A stretch of 64,000 nucleotides of DNA, from assembly GCA_977006965.1 (NCBI GenBank), contig OZ345376.1:2108001-2172000 (forward strand), in the 5' to 3' direction. Shown one piece after another: positions 31,311 to 41,738 of this stretch (position 1 is the first letter of the stretch; every line of letters begins with the position of its first letter). The position numbers were made by a program, and so were the translations under genes. This DNA comes from Phymatolithon calcareum. Lineage: Eukaryota; Rhodophyta; Florideophyceae; Hapalidiales. The notes beneath the pieces are model-generated. The model was not told the DNA's origin, searched no databases, and worked only from the letters and a program-made list of their open reading frames with translations.

Positions 31311-31429
31311 TCGTGTAAAGTGGAAGAAATCTAGGCCTTAAAACGTTGCTAGTCGTGGCGGCGGACGACACAATAGGAATTAATGAACAAATAAAGCTTA
31401 CCTTCGTGGTAAAGACCCGATTTCAATAA

Positions 31430-31770
31430 GTTAAAAGCCACTTCTACTCTGCGCAGTACCGCTTGGACATACTCGCAAATGAGCTCTTGCTATTCAGCAA
31501 GACCATCATCGAGTGCATGGAAAACGAAGAAGGACTGCTCTGAATCAAGAACGAGAATTTACGTAGATGTCCCGTAGGACACGAAGCCTATTAGCGGGAA
31601 CACCAGCAGCGAACCTACAAGAACATCACATAGTAGGTAGGACGATCTAGGTTCCAAACTTTCCCCACCGCCTATGGCAGACGGTAGGTTTCAACGGTCT
31701 GCACACTGGAAGGTAGCAACTGAAGAAGCCTTGCCCGTGAGGCTTTTAAATAAAGTTCAATTGAAAAAAA
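31430..31770 (+). mobile_element. LINE-C-like 3' tail
   Basis: Encodes ANELLLFSKTIIECMENEEG, matching the LINE-C end (LLLFSKTLIERMETEEGLY), followed by an untranslated tail ending GGCTTTTAAATAAAGTTCAATTG and nine A residues. It directly adjoins the right end of duplication copy A. No duplication was identified. Confidence 0.6.
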
Positions 31771-32018
31771 AATTCTCGCTTTTCTCTATGTAATAATATC
31801 TGCTTCCAGGACATCAACACATCAACATATAAGATACAGTATGTCAATAATAATAAAGAAACCTTGTAGATTTCGTTCTTCAGTAGCTTTTGTATTAGAA
31901 GATGTTGTGTTAGAAGACACTATCTAGTGCATATCGATAAAGTTCTTCATTCCGAATGCTGGTAAAAATTGAAGGCAGAAAGCTTCGGACGAAGTTCAAA
32001 GATCTATCTTATTTGATG
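31771..32018. other. AT-rich spacer
   Basis: No gene or repeat recognised. Confidence 0.4.
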
Positions 32019-33241
32019 TTGTTTTTGTGGACGCGAGAAAACACGAGCTGCTTTCATGTAACTGACGTGAACTTGGACCGATAAATATTTAATAGTTCAT
32101 CTGAAGTTGAGCATTTTCAGCGCTCATATCACTTTCATTCAAACTGAGTTCTATTGGCCAGATGATCTTCTAAACCCGGTCAAACTTCAACTTATAAAAC
32201 CTGATGCGGGAAAAATAAGTTGGAAGCTTAAATTCGATTGTTTATTTTAATGTGATGAGGATTTTATAAGTTGTAAATCACTACATTATTCCTCAGAGAG
32301 GAGAACAATATAACTTCGATTTTCTAAAGAATTTGAGAAGGGGAAGAGGAAAATATAAGTTTTTTCTCACTTAATTTTTGTGCAGAGGTAAGAATAAAAT
32401 AAGCTAGTTTTTTTCCAATATTTTGAAGACTTGAACCGAAAATGAGAACAGCGTAGGCGTGGGCCGCTTCATCATCGTTTCGGTTCGTAGTGGTCCAGTG
32501 AATCATCCTACAGTAGGCAGCATTTAAACACCGGGGATGTAAGATAGAAGAAAGAAGGACGAAACGCAGAGAGAAGCGATATGGATCATGCACGGCAATG
32601 CATCCACGACTCCGAGGATGACTCGAAAGATGTTCCAAAACGCCGGCGTTCGCGGCATAGGGCCACATGATCGCCCAGTACCACATAGTCTCAGAAAGAC
32701 GCTAATCCGGAAGCTACTGCAAAATGGGCGCTCAGAGACCTACAAACGAATGCGTACCGGTCACAAGAGCCCTGAAAGTCTCGCATCGTACGTGAATATT
32801 CAAGGCGAAGAAGGGCGACTGCAGCAGCGAAGCATACTGAAACGACGCCCAGGCCCTGAACTTGCCTCGCCTGCACCAAGCAGCGAAAAAAAGGTTTGCA
32901 CCGATCCGACGACGTCCGCTCCTCAACTTGGCCCAGAGTCAACAAATCCGGATCTCAAGGATCAAAGTTCAGTATTCAAAACCGTTTCCGCAAATGGCAA
33001 TGTAACAATTAATTACTATGTCAACCGTTAGAGGTAGGCTCATCTAACTGCAAAAATTCAGAGTGAACTAAGAGTTACTCTTCAGAGATGCAACTAATAA
33101 AACTTTGGGAAGTCTTCTGCAAAATACAACCTAAGGATCATCAATAGAAGTAGTCATTTTTTGTTCTTCGTGTATGGGCCTGCTATTGGCGACAAACTTG
33201 TACTTCGCAAACGTCGTGTTTTCTCGCGTCCACAAAAACAA
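32019..33241 (+). mobile_element. Tyrosine-recombinase element with 28-bp inverted termini
   Basis: Perfect 28-bp inverted repeats are found at 32019-32046 (TTGTTTTTGTGGACGCGAGA...) and 33214-33241. Between them lie about 560 bp of AT-rich sequence and an ORF with the C-terminal half of a tyrosine recombinase (32588-33031). No direct duplication is visible at the flanks (...TTTGATG | GTCGTATG...). Inverted termini plus a tyrosine recombinase recall DIRS-like or KolobokTyr-type elements; Cryptons usually lack TIRs. The 1223-bp length indicates a deletion derivative. Confidence 0.72.
32588..33031 (+). CDS. Tyrosine recombinase, C-terminal catalytic part
   Basis: 147 codons. VPHSLRKTLIRKLLQNGRSE (H33, R36) is the H-x-x-R box; RMRTGHKSPESLASYV gives the second His (H59) and the candidate nucleophile Tyr (Y68). 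Spacing and surroundings match the C-terminal catalytic half of tyrosine recombinases (Crypton/DIRS/phage-integrase fold). The first Arg and the Lys hairpin are missing. A 79-residue tail ends VFKTVSANGNVTINYYVNR, similar in style to Crypton-related tails. An overlapping frame from ATG 32582 encodes MDHARQCIHDSEDDSKDVPK followed by KRRRSRHR, an acidic/NLS-like N-terminus, suggesting an internal deletion joined start and end. Not catalytically competent alone. Confidence 0.72.
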   Translation: MHGNASTTPRMTRKMFQNAGVRGIGPHDRPVPHSLRKTLIRKLLQNGRSETYKRMRTGHKSPESLASYVNIQGEEGRLQQRSILKRRPGPELASPAPSSEKKVCTDPTTSAPQLGPESTNPDLKDQSSVFKTVSANGNVTINYYVNR

Positions 33242-33242
33242 G

Positions 33243-33415
33243 TCGTATGTGTGCCGTAAGCCGGGATAACAAATGTGTAAAACGTACTCGTACCTGGCCC
33301 TCGTGGGTACAATAGTCCCTCGGGCTTCACCCTCGGGTCCTATTGTACCCTCTCGGGCCAGGTACTCTTACGTTTTACTTACTTTTGTTATCCCGGCTTA
33401 CGGTACACATCTCCT
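33243..33415. repeat. Foldback element, copy 2
   Basis: Arms of about 72 bp: left 33243-33315 (CCGTAAGCCGGGATAACAAA ... CTGGCCC..GGGTACAATAG) and right 33340-33415, nearly perfect reverse complements, around a 24-base loop (CCCTCGGGCTTCACCCTCGG). The core is shared with the diverged foldback at 4151-4347. It begins two bases after the right terminus of the recombinase element. Confidence 0.9.
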
Positions 33416-35238
33416 TATTCTTGAACAACTATAACTCGATGATGAGAAATCGCAAACTTTCAAAATCTCTAAGATTACGTAATAATTGTTAAGGGTATCG
33501 TCAAAGCTCACCAATCGGTTACCTTGGGGACCAGTGTTTTGCCAGCAATCCTGTCCCGAAAAGAGCCCCCGAGACACAACTTGCATGTAAGATTTCCCAC
33601 AGGCAATAGAGGAGATATGAAACAATTTATTCTTGTTCTTTATCTGCAAAAAGCATCGTTTAAGTGGTTGAACTAAGAGCTTCTAGAGCCAGTGAGGAAG
33701 GGATCACAAGAGCTCTTCTCCTCCATGTGCAGCTAGCGTAGATTATTGCTAGGTGCCTTGCTCGGTGTTTGTGGGACGAGATGCAAATATTACTATCGGA
33801 TTAAATTTCAATAATTTTTGTCAACCTATGCCGACGAAATGCAAAACTATTAATATTTGGTTCATATGACGTAGTTTTTTTTAAAAAACTATAATATGTG
33901 AACCCAATCTGAAGGTTACAATTTTTGTATGCTGCTGGCCCCGTGACCTTTTCATAACAGTAACATTGACATGCGCGGAAAAAAACTATACGCTTCAGTG
34001 GAACGTAAGATCAGCAATGGAACCTGGCGGTATAATCTTACATACCTGAAAACCTTTATTGGTGTTACTGTCCTACAACACAGATTTACAGAGGCCAGAC
34101 ACGCGCAATTTCGTAATGGTTTCAAAGACACGTCGATGTGTTTTTGATCTTCTTAGCAGTATACTGCTCTTCATCCCAAGACTCACTTTAAAACCTGAAA
34201 GCCTGCATACGAGACTTTCTCTAGTGCATACAGCTGGACCACGAGAATCGAGCAAACAAACGACCTCATTTTACTTATTTCCAAGCATCAAGGCTTCCGG
34301 CTCCATGGTAACTCAATGGCGATCTGATTCTACAACTGTGGCGGAATGAGAATGTAGCGTATTTCAAATCTCAAACATTGCATTGCTCGACTGAGTGCAA
34401 ACATTAAATAGTTTATTACAAGAGCTTAAACAATGACTCTCTGTGTCACCTTTTCGACAACTAAGTGAAATCTCGGTCCTGTGGAAAGTCAACGCAGATC
34501 CCCGTTGCGTATACGCCCTCCACTGGCTATAATGCGACCACTTCATCAATTTATTTCTGCTTGCTACAACTTTGTGCCATAGAGTTTATAATTAAAACCG
34601 AATTGAAGAATCATGATTTGTAGCGGTTTCGATGCACACGTGGGAGCGATTTATATAGGTCACGCTCAAGCCTTCGCGGTCTATTATAACTAAGACAGAC
34701 CTCAATGGCAAACGTGCCTTGTGTACGTAAATGATTTTACGAAACACTTCTTTCTATTTTAGAGACTTCGACTCGAATCTCGCAAATGTATTACAATGGC
34801 ATAACTTGTAATTCCTACCATACTCATGTTCTGGAAGTGGGTAGCGGCTTTCCCAACGAGGGATGCAGGCATCTGTCTTTAATCTACTCCGCATGTTGAT
34901 CCATCTCTGCGCACGACGAAATCGTAGTTCTGTAACTGCTCTTGACAATGAAAGATAAATGCAGTACCTCCATCCGAAGCGCTGTGAAGTGGCTATTCTA
35001 GTTCGATGACAAGGCGAAAGCCACCGTGCTAAACAGTTCGTCGACTCTGCGCTCACGATCCTATGGATATGTCCATCAAAGCGTCTACCACCTTCCACAT
35101 TGAAATCTGTTTTCTTTTTCACTGGCTCAAGCTGGCGAGGCGTTCAATGCAATTTGGAAAAGTTTCAGACATATTTCGCAGGAAGAACGACACAGGGGTA
35201 CATAGAGCGCAACAAACCACTGCATCGAACTTTCAAAA
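33416..35238. other. Long non-coding stretch
   Basis: Open frames here are short and lack domains; none is supported. It separates the foldback from the Ser-Asp protein gene. Confidence 0.4.
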
Positions 35239-35242
35239 CGCT

Positions 35243-35250
35243 CTATATAA
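35243..35250 (+). promoter_or_regulatory. TATA box of the Ser-Asp protein gene
   Basis: CTATATAA lies about 105 bases upstream of ATG 35352, followed by a pyrimidine-rich, AC-rich leader. The context fits a core promoter. Confidence 0.55.
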
Positions 35251-35351
35251 GCCAGGACTCTTGCTCTGAAACAGACATCCATCTCAACCATCGAACAGCG
35301 CTTCACCAATATCCTCTCCGCATCACTCCGCACCACAACGACATCACCATC

Positions 35352-36014
35352 ATGACGCGTCCCATTTTTCTAGTCGTTTTCTTTCTGGCGTCTTGCACCG
35401 TCGCATTCTGTACCGTTCTCCCCCCAGCGAAAGCCACCCAATCCGTCCTACACCGCACGGTTAGGAAGTCTATTAAATCCGTCAAGCCAGATAAGGTGGC
35501 TCAGATCAAGAAGGTCATTCGCAACCGCAAGGATGAGGAAAACACTAAGGACGGCGGCTCCTACATTACTGATCACCTGCAAGTGAAGCATGTGATGCGC
35601 AGACGCAAGGATGAGGACGATGTTGAAGAACTCGTTCGCAAGTCGCGTGGTTCTGATTCCGATTCCGATTCCGGCGATTCCGATTCCGACCGGGTTGTGC
35701 GCACTCGTAACTCCAAATCAGACAGCAGCTCGGACTCCGATTCTGACCATGTTGTGCGCGACTCGGACAGTAGCTCTGACTCCGACAGCGATTCCGACTC
35801 TGATCGGGTTGTTCGCATGAGTAACTCGAACTCCGACGGTGCTGCCGACCGTGTTGTTCGCGACTGGGACAGCTCCGACTCCGACAGTGATTCCGATTCC
35901 GACCGTGTCGTTCGCACGCGAAGCTCTGATTCCGACAGCGATTCTGACTCTGACCGCGTTGCTCGCAAACGCTACTCCAGCTCTGACTCGGACTCTGACT
36001 CGGATTCCGACTAG
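35352..36014 (+). CDS. Secreted Ser-Asp repeat protein
   Basis: 220 codons from ATG 35352, chosen because it opens a signal peptide (MTRPIFLVVFFLASCTVAFC) and follows a CA-rich leader; the frame is open further upstream without such a feature. Residues 21-95 are basic and rich in Lys/Arg (KSIKSVKPDKVAQIKK). From about residue 96 the chain is Ser-Asp runs separated by R-V-V-R spacers (DSDSDRVVRTRNS, DSDHVVRDSDS, DRVVRDWDSS, DRVARKRYSSS). Acidic SD runs are known from mineral-binding and wall or adhesion proteins; the dibasic-like spacers could be processing sites. Both are inference. Six imperfect units of about 60 bp indicate growth by tandem duplication. No domain identifies a family. Confidence 0.8.
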   Translation: MTRPIFLVVFFLASCTVAFCTVLPPAKATQSVLHRTVRKSIKSVKPDKVAQIKKVIRNRKDEENTKDGGSYITDHLQVKHVMRRRKDEDDVEELVRKSRGSDSDSDSGDSDSDRVVRTRNSKSDSSSDSDSDHVVRDSDSSSDSDSDSDSDRVVRMSNSNSDGAADRVVRDWDSSDSDSDSDSDRVVRTRSSDSDSDSDSDRVARKRYSSSDSDSDSDSD

Positions 36015-36635
36015 ACGTTGAACTCTACACTTATTCTTCGGCTCTCATAGGGATTTGATAGCTTCAAATCGAGAAGACCGTCGAAATTATACATTCTTGC
36101 TGAACCTTGATAAATATAAGTTCGTTTGAAACTCTATGTAGGACACTTCTTTTGGAGCACACTTTTCTCTGTCTCTAAAATCTGGCTGTACAGCTTGTCA
36201 TACATAGTCGAAGAACTAGAGCCCAAGTGCTGTCTGATGGCTTGACATTCAAAAAGATTTTGAAGAAATCTGCTGTATCTTAGCAATCAGTTGAGCGCAG
36301 CGGTACTACTTCCACCTTCTCTATGACTTTAACTGGGTTCTTCGCTGGTAGAAGTTGGAGCTCGTACGCAAAAAATTATTCCTATACGTAGTACGTTAGG
36401 AGTATTTCAATGCAATAGCGGTTTGGCGATCCGCAAATTACCATAAACCAGCTCAGGACACGTGCGTGGGTTTACAAAAAGCTTGACTGAAATGTGTTTT
36501 CTACTTCCAGGTTAATCGCTCTATTTAAGCGAAGGTACGCCTTAAGGAGCCTTAGTACAGTTTGAGTTCTGTAGTTTATTGTAAAGGGTGCTCGTTATCC
36601 AGCTGGAGGTTAATGTGAACTTTTCTTCTACTCAA
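36015..36635. other. 3' flank, no gene recognised
   Basis: Contains the 3' region of the Ser-Asp gene (a GATAAATA motif near 36110 may serve polyadenylation). Otherwise empty. Confidence 0.4.
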
Positions 36636-36647
36636 ATTACCTCTGTG

Positions 36648-38239
36648 AGACCAATGTCGCTATTAAGTCAAGCCAGGAAAATCATCGATTCCGCACTGGA
36701 CTCGTACATAAGGGAGCACTACCGCTTTAACAGCGACCAGCTAGGGTTCCGAAAAGACAAGAGCACATATATTGCGATATTTCGTGCAAAATGTGCCATG
36801 AAAGATGGACATCCTTTTGTCGCGGTTCTTGACCTCTCTGCAGCATATGACAGGGTGCCACGAGACATCCTCATGAAAAGACTCGAGCAGAACGAAATAA
36901 CAAGGATGGTGGCATATCTTCTGAAACCCTCGTGGGTTACGTCAGCAGGCAATGATACAAGAACGTGATGAATTATCGATCGAGGAGTACCTCAAGGGTC
37001 CCCACTGAGCCCGTGCCTGTACAATATCTTTATGGACACATTCGCGGAAGCGGTCTCCAAGGTCCCCAGAGGCGTCTCTGATAATCCAGCGCAACTGTTC
37101 GCTGAGGATGTCCAGCTGCAATCAAAGGATGGAGAAGGAATGCAGAAGCTGCTTGATATAGCGACGATCTGGGCGAAGGAAATGGTATGAGCTGAATTTC
37201 AAAGCCAGGAAAGATCGAGATCCTTAATTACAAGGGACTTCCGAAACACACCTTCCAAATTGCGGGTCGAGTGCTTCATCAAGCATGGAGGCTCTCGTAT
37301 CTCGGGATAAGCATGAACCAAAAAGGCGTAACAGTCGACATGGCGTTATCAAGAGTACGAAATGCAGTGGGGTGCATACACAAACTGCGGGATATTGGAG
37401 TCAATGTTCGAGGCTTTCAGCCTGTGACATGCATTAAAATCTTCAAGTCGCTTATTTTGCCAAAGTGGGAGTATGCACTCCACGTGATGCAACTGACAAA
37501 GCGATTACAATCAGCAATCGAATCTGCAGAAGGTTTATTCTTCAAGAATGTTTTTGGGACATATGCCCAGCACCGCCATGGTAGAATGCGAGTTCTGTGC
37601 CGACTAGCATCACCAGCTATGGTGAGAAGACACCAAGCAGAAAGGTTCTCTGCGAGTTTGGTGAGACAAAAGAAGCGCCTCGATGAGGCAGATGAGTATT
37701 CTGGGAGAGATGAAGACATTAAGGAGGCAACCAAGGACATAGAGTGCCTCAAGAAATATGAAGATCTGCAGCAAGCTCTCGATAAAGCGGAGGAGGGCTC
37801 AGTCTCAATGAAAGGGCGACGAAAAGAATAATTGAGTTGTGGGCAAAGGAAGAAGAGGGAAAATCGCTCGAGATACCAACTGATTCGAAAAATCTACCGG
37901 TGGTTCTCCGCGTAAGAGAAAGGTCTACACGGTTGCGATGCCTACGGCTGATTCTCAACAGAGCACCTCTTTGGAGAAAATCAGTACCAGGTGCATACTT
38001 TGGGATCACAGCCGTGATTGTGCTGGTCGCGCTCCAACGCATTCTATCTTCATCCAAGATTAGTCCTGAAATTGAATATGAATGTAAGCGACTCACTAGA
38101 GCACTTGTTGGGAGAGAAATAGGAATCAAGGATATACTGAATAGTCAAACTACGTTAGCTTAGAAAATCGTGCGAAAGCGGCCCTGTTACTCTTGAAGAG
38201 AGGCCTTGGGAGCTTTTAAAATAAATCAACATATATCCC
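36648..38239 (+). mobile_element. LINE-B copy (uninterrupted reference copy)
   Basis: Starts inside RT sequence (RPMSLLSQARKIIDSALDS) and ends GGGAGCTTTTAAAATAAATC...ATATCCC without poly(A). Target-site duplication ATTACCT(C/T)TGTG at 36636-36647 and 38240-38251. It provides the unsplit sequence (AGCACCTCTTTGGAGAAAAT) at the site where LINE-C landed in the copy at 55878-60132. Confidence 0.85.
36651..38163 (+). pseudogene. LINE-B reverse transcriptase, broken
   Basis: Frame 1 (to 36968) has GFRKDKSTYIAIFRAK and box A VAVLDLSAAYDRVPRDI, then a TGA at the start of box B. The next frame has IDRGVPQGSPLSPCLYNIFMDTF and reads LFAEDVQLQ where FADD is expected, so the catalytic Asp pair is damaged. 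After another shift, 37271-37831 (LHQAWRLSYLGISMNQKG, LPKWEYALHVM) and 37837-38163 (KSLEIPTDSKNLPVVLRVRE) complete the C-terminal part. Clearly dead. Confidence 0.85.
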
Positions 38240-38251
38240 ATTACCTTTGTG

Positions 38252-39072
38252 CCTAGCTTGATATTACTTCGTATCCTTCAGAGTTATGCTGTTGCGGCTC
38301 TTAAACTGGAACGAAGCTCTCAAAGGAAGCTATGTGCGCATGACTCGTAGGAAGATTTCCGCGGAATCCGTCACTTCTAGAAGACGAGCTTGCTCAACGG
38401 GAAAATGGTGTACGTCAACGATAAAGCAAGTGCTGCCCAAGCTAATGGCGACAAGCGAAGAAGGAATGAAGTCGCGAGAAAACTGTATTGAGAAGGAAAG
38501 GCTGTCCGGACCGAACGGACCACAAACGATTCAAGACAAATTTCCGGCGCGGGCGCCTGTGCCCGCGCCGGCGCAAGTGGCCGTAGCGACCAAGCTGCAC
38601 AAAACGTTTGTTTCGGCGGTAAACCCGTCGGAAATAGCTGGCGCGATCGAGAACGGCCCGCCTGGGACTCGGCGAATCGAAAACTCGCCACGCTCGAAAT
38701 GCCCCCCGTAGTCGTCTGATTTCGAAGAAATCTTGCGAATATAAGCGGATTTGATACAGGCCAGCTATCATACCTGGTCCGCCCACGCATGCACCTGTGC
38801 ATCGCAGGAAGGAGACAAGAGCAGAGTCAGGAAAATTTCCCCGCTCGAATGCAGGGTTTTTGAAATGGCGAGAGCTGTGCTCTAGCCTCCCCATGGGAGA
38901 AGACTATCGCCTTCTGATAGTTTGGTAGTACATGGATTCCGGTGTGCCGCAATGCTCAAGGAAGCTGAAAGAGAGAACAGATGAAAGAAGGAAACGAGAT
39001 GACCAACTACCCTGAGCATCCTAAATCGTTTCCAAATCGGGTCATCCCTTTGGAGCACCGCGTCTGAGGAAT
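38252..39072. other. GC-rich spacer with open frames on both strands
   Basis: Overlapping open frames at 38286-38711 (+) and 38442-38894 (-) have no recognisable domain. A short GC-rich palindrome lies at 38544-38571. Confidence 0.35.
38544..38571. repeat. 28-bp GC palindrome, copy 1
   Basis: CCGGCGCGGGCG, then five bases, then its reverse complement. A sister palindrome with the same ATTTCCGGCGCGGGC entry lies at 51926-51952 in opposite orientation. Confidence 0.75.
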
Positions 39073-39080
39073 GGCTGCAT

Positions 39081-40393
39081 CAGGGTTAGGAGCAATATAA
39101 TTGGAGAGAATTGGAAACAAATCGTACGGCAAAATATATATTGCAATTATTCTTGCCACGAAAATTAAAAATTGCTATTGCTATTCTTTGTCTTAGCAAT
39201 AATTGCAATTAATTGAATATTTCTCCCGGTTTTTACATTCCTCTATTAATTGGACCCTCTGCAGGCTCGAACGGCCTGGGAGACTAGATGCTGATCCCAA
39301 AATCGGCTGTTTACTTTCAAAACCAAAGTGACTCGAAAAGCACGGGTTCAAGCCTGGAGCGTTGATCAGTAAGGACATACTTCGCAAGACTCCAAAGTCG
39401 TTCTACTTCAGCAGTGGAAGCCAAAATAAAATCACAATTGGTGTACTCTTCTTCATGAGAACTGTCGTCTCCAGCATTAAGTATGACTTCAATGCCTTCA
39501 GGAGCAATCCGTTGCGGAATATGGTAATTCTCGACTAATTCATGCAAAAATCCTTGACAGGCACCACGCTCTTCAGCCGTCATAGTATGCGTCCTCCTTT
39601 GCTGTATTTTCACGACATCAGATTCAAAATGAGGATCCAATACAATGGCACTGGTTGCAGAAATGTACTGAGTTCCGAGTCCGCAACCTCCAAGTGGGTT
39701 CTGAATGGTGTTAGGATCATTTTTCTGCTGAGAAACAAGCTGGATAAGTCCATTCAGCATGGCTCGCCCCTTCGACAGGCGAATTCCCTGCTCCTGAAGT
39801 TTCTTAGTTACCTTGTTTATAACTTCAAACATGCGAGTGTACCTTTACACACGACGTGCAAAGCTTGCACTATCATTAAGGATCATGTCACAGTCCGGAT
39901 TGTTACTGATCTCAGAAAGCTGTGGTGAATCCTAAGGAATCGTTCAAACATGTAAAACAATCCGGACCAACGAGTCTTCTTTGGCTTGAAGGTTTCAGAT
40001 CAGTGAGGTTTCTAAGAGCAGCAGAGCTCTTGATCTTGCGCTTGGCTTACAGCATAGTATCCTCCATGCTTTCATTGACAACTGACAGATGACTGCAATA
40101 TGTATGGCAGGCGGCTTGCAAAACTAGCATCTTAGTAGACCAGCAGGTGAGGGCCGTCTGGCGATAGTCGCCCAGCGATAGCAGAAGCATTCATTTGTCT
40201 TGGTGGTAACCGTCAACAACAAAGAAGCAATTAATTGGAATTAATTGGAGAATGTTTACGGCAACAAATAAATTATTGCAATTATTCAGAGAAGAAAAAT
40301 TAATAATTGGAATTGGAGGGGTTTCGAAAATTAAGTATTGCATTGCACTAATTGCAATTAATTTTTTTTCCAATTAATTTTATCGCACCCCTG
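39081..40393 (-). mobile_element. hAT element, copy 3 (related family)
   Basis: 1313 bp. Termini are CAGGGTTAGGAGC (left) and TTTATCGCACCCCTG (right), with extended AATTGG-rich subterminal pairing. The 8-bp duplication GGCTGCAT is at 39073-39080 and 40394-40401. It carries a minus-strand hAT transposase fragment. Confidence 0.88.
39317..39832 (-). pseudogene. hAT transposase fragment (copy 3)
   Basis: 171 codons. STAEVERLWSLAKYVLTDQR, then RSRLEPVLFESLWF, is the hAT C-terminal dimerisation region. The upstream part (MFEVINKVTKKLQEQGIRLS, then YISATSAIVLDPHFESDVVK) is longer than in copies 1 and 2 and corresponds to the region before it. The DNA-binding and catalytic domains are absent. Confidence 0.75.
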
Positions 40394-40401
40394 GGCTGCA
40401 T

Positions 40402-40850
40402 AGAGATTTAGATGTTAAGCTCCCCGAAGCTCTGCAATTTGTGCGGCCTTGAGCTGTTGTGACATCCAGTACCTCTCGTATCTGTTAAAGTCTACTGTAG
40501 CCGCAAGGATGGGGAGTTGTTCGCCAACTCCGAAACCTGCATAAAGGAAAGAAAGAAAGTCGCGAGGGCAATTAATATCATCCTAATAACGCCCTGCTGT
40601 AATTTTAGTAGATTGCAGTTAGCGAGAAAGCTCTGCTTTGAGAGCCCCTTTGGGGACGGCAGATTCATCATCAATACCCGATGCTGCACCTAGCGTTTAG
40701 AAGCGTACAAAAGTGCTGCTAAAACGTGGCTACATGGCCGCTGGTGCTCTTCAAAGTGGCGGGAATAGTCGCTGTTGAGCAATACAATCACACCACCGGG
40801 AATCAGGAGGACACAACTGGGCGAACATTTTGCTGTGCGACTACTGAAGG
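40402..40850. other. Spacer, no gene recognised
   Basis: No supported coding frame or repeat was found. Confidence 0.35.
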
Positions 40851-40859
40851 AGAAACCAG

Positions 40860-41405
40860 AAATCGAGAAAAGCCAAACTACGAAGGCAAAGCCGAAGACC
40901 TTCGCTACGCAGAAAGGGATATTTCCTACATGAAACATCACGATTTGCTCAGCGAGCAGATCGACCGGGCGGAGCAAGGGAAGGTGACGCCCAAGGAAGA
41001 GAAGCTGCGTTTTAGCGAAGCCTGGGGCCGAACAGAGGAAGGATTGAAGCGAAATATCCCGGTGGACGGGAAAGAGCGCGCCACTCCGAAAGTGTTACTA
41101 AAATCGCAAAAGCACAGAACGCTGGCAGCGAAATGGTACTTCGGACGCTTCCCCCCACGGAACCCCTCTTCTTATGTGGAACACTCCGGCGAGGTGGACC
41201 CTGCAGCGCAACCTCACACGAACGCAACTCAACGTAGAGACCGAGGCCGAAACAATGCAGGCGATGGACGGACTACTAGAATTAGAGAAAATAATGAAGG
41301 AAGAAATGATAGTGTGATGCGATATTTTTAGACAATGCGAAAGTAGCACATGGGAAGCTGCTCTGGTGTCGGCGACTCTGGCGTTGAGAGCTTCTAGAAT
41401 AAAAA
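40860..41405 (+). mobile_element. LINE tail related to LINE-C/D
   Basis: The frame contains AEDLRYAERDISYMKHHDLL and RTLAAKWYFGRFPPRNPSSY, the C-terminal LINE block that in LINE-C reads QLALQYACGRFPQVSTTS. The 3' part ends GAGCTTCTAGAATAAAAATC without a clear poly(A). It is 5'-truncated; no duplication was found. Confidence 0.6.
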
Positions 41406-41738
41406 TCTAAAATTTGCCCCCTCATCATCAATATCATCCTCAACCTGTTGCGCTTCCGGTGTGGCCAATGCGATGGTCTCCGGGTACAGAACATTTTGGC
41501 CAAAGTCGATCCAATTTATTGAATCTGTCATTTGACAGCCATATGCCAAGGTTGTCGTAAAGCTTATTTTACGCTCTTCAACTTGGTGGTACTTTTCAGA
41601 AACCCTGTGGAGCTGAAGAATGAATAGATTATGGCAATTAAAGTATGTGCTCCTTTGATAACAAAGGGACCCTTTGGAGTTACGTGCGACCTTCAACAGG
41701 TCAAGGCCTAAAGACCTTGACCGTCGGAATGGGGTCAA
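41394..41738 (-). other. Open frame of unknown nature
   Basis: 114 codons including QNVLYPETIALATPEAQQVE and an acidic end (DDIDDEGANF). It overlaps repeat X at its start and the LINE tail at its end. No family is recognised; it may be a transposase fragment or chance. Confidence 0.2.

Larger units (their letters stand above)
24813..31427. repeat. Segmental duplication, copy A
   Basis: Collinear with 43609-49222 (copy B) in the same orientation, from CATGCTGGGATGCCAGGGG to ...GGCGGCGGACGACACA...GATTTCAAT. Three blocks match: 24813-28423 with 43609-47758, 29343-29565 with 47759-47967, and 30876-31427 with 47968-49222. Copy A alone carries LINE-A (28424-29330) and tRNA/LINE-B (29566-30875). 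Copy B alone carries a hAT MITE and a LINE-C tail. Divergence by eye is some 5-10 percent plus indels. Confidence 0.9.

Noticed and set aside
35573-35968. Minus-strand Ser/Glu/Arg repeat protein
   Set aside because: Antisense shadow of the Ser-Asp repeat; the plus strand has the signal peptide and promoter.
38286-38894. Protein-coding genes on both strands (142 and 150 codons)
   Set aside because: Overlapping antisense frames in GC-rich DNA around a palindrome, with no recognisable domain on either strand.
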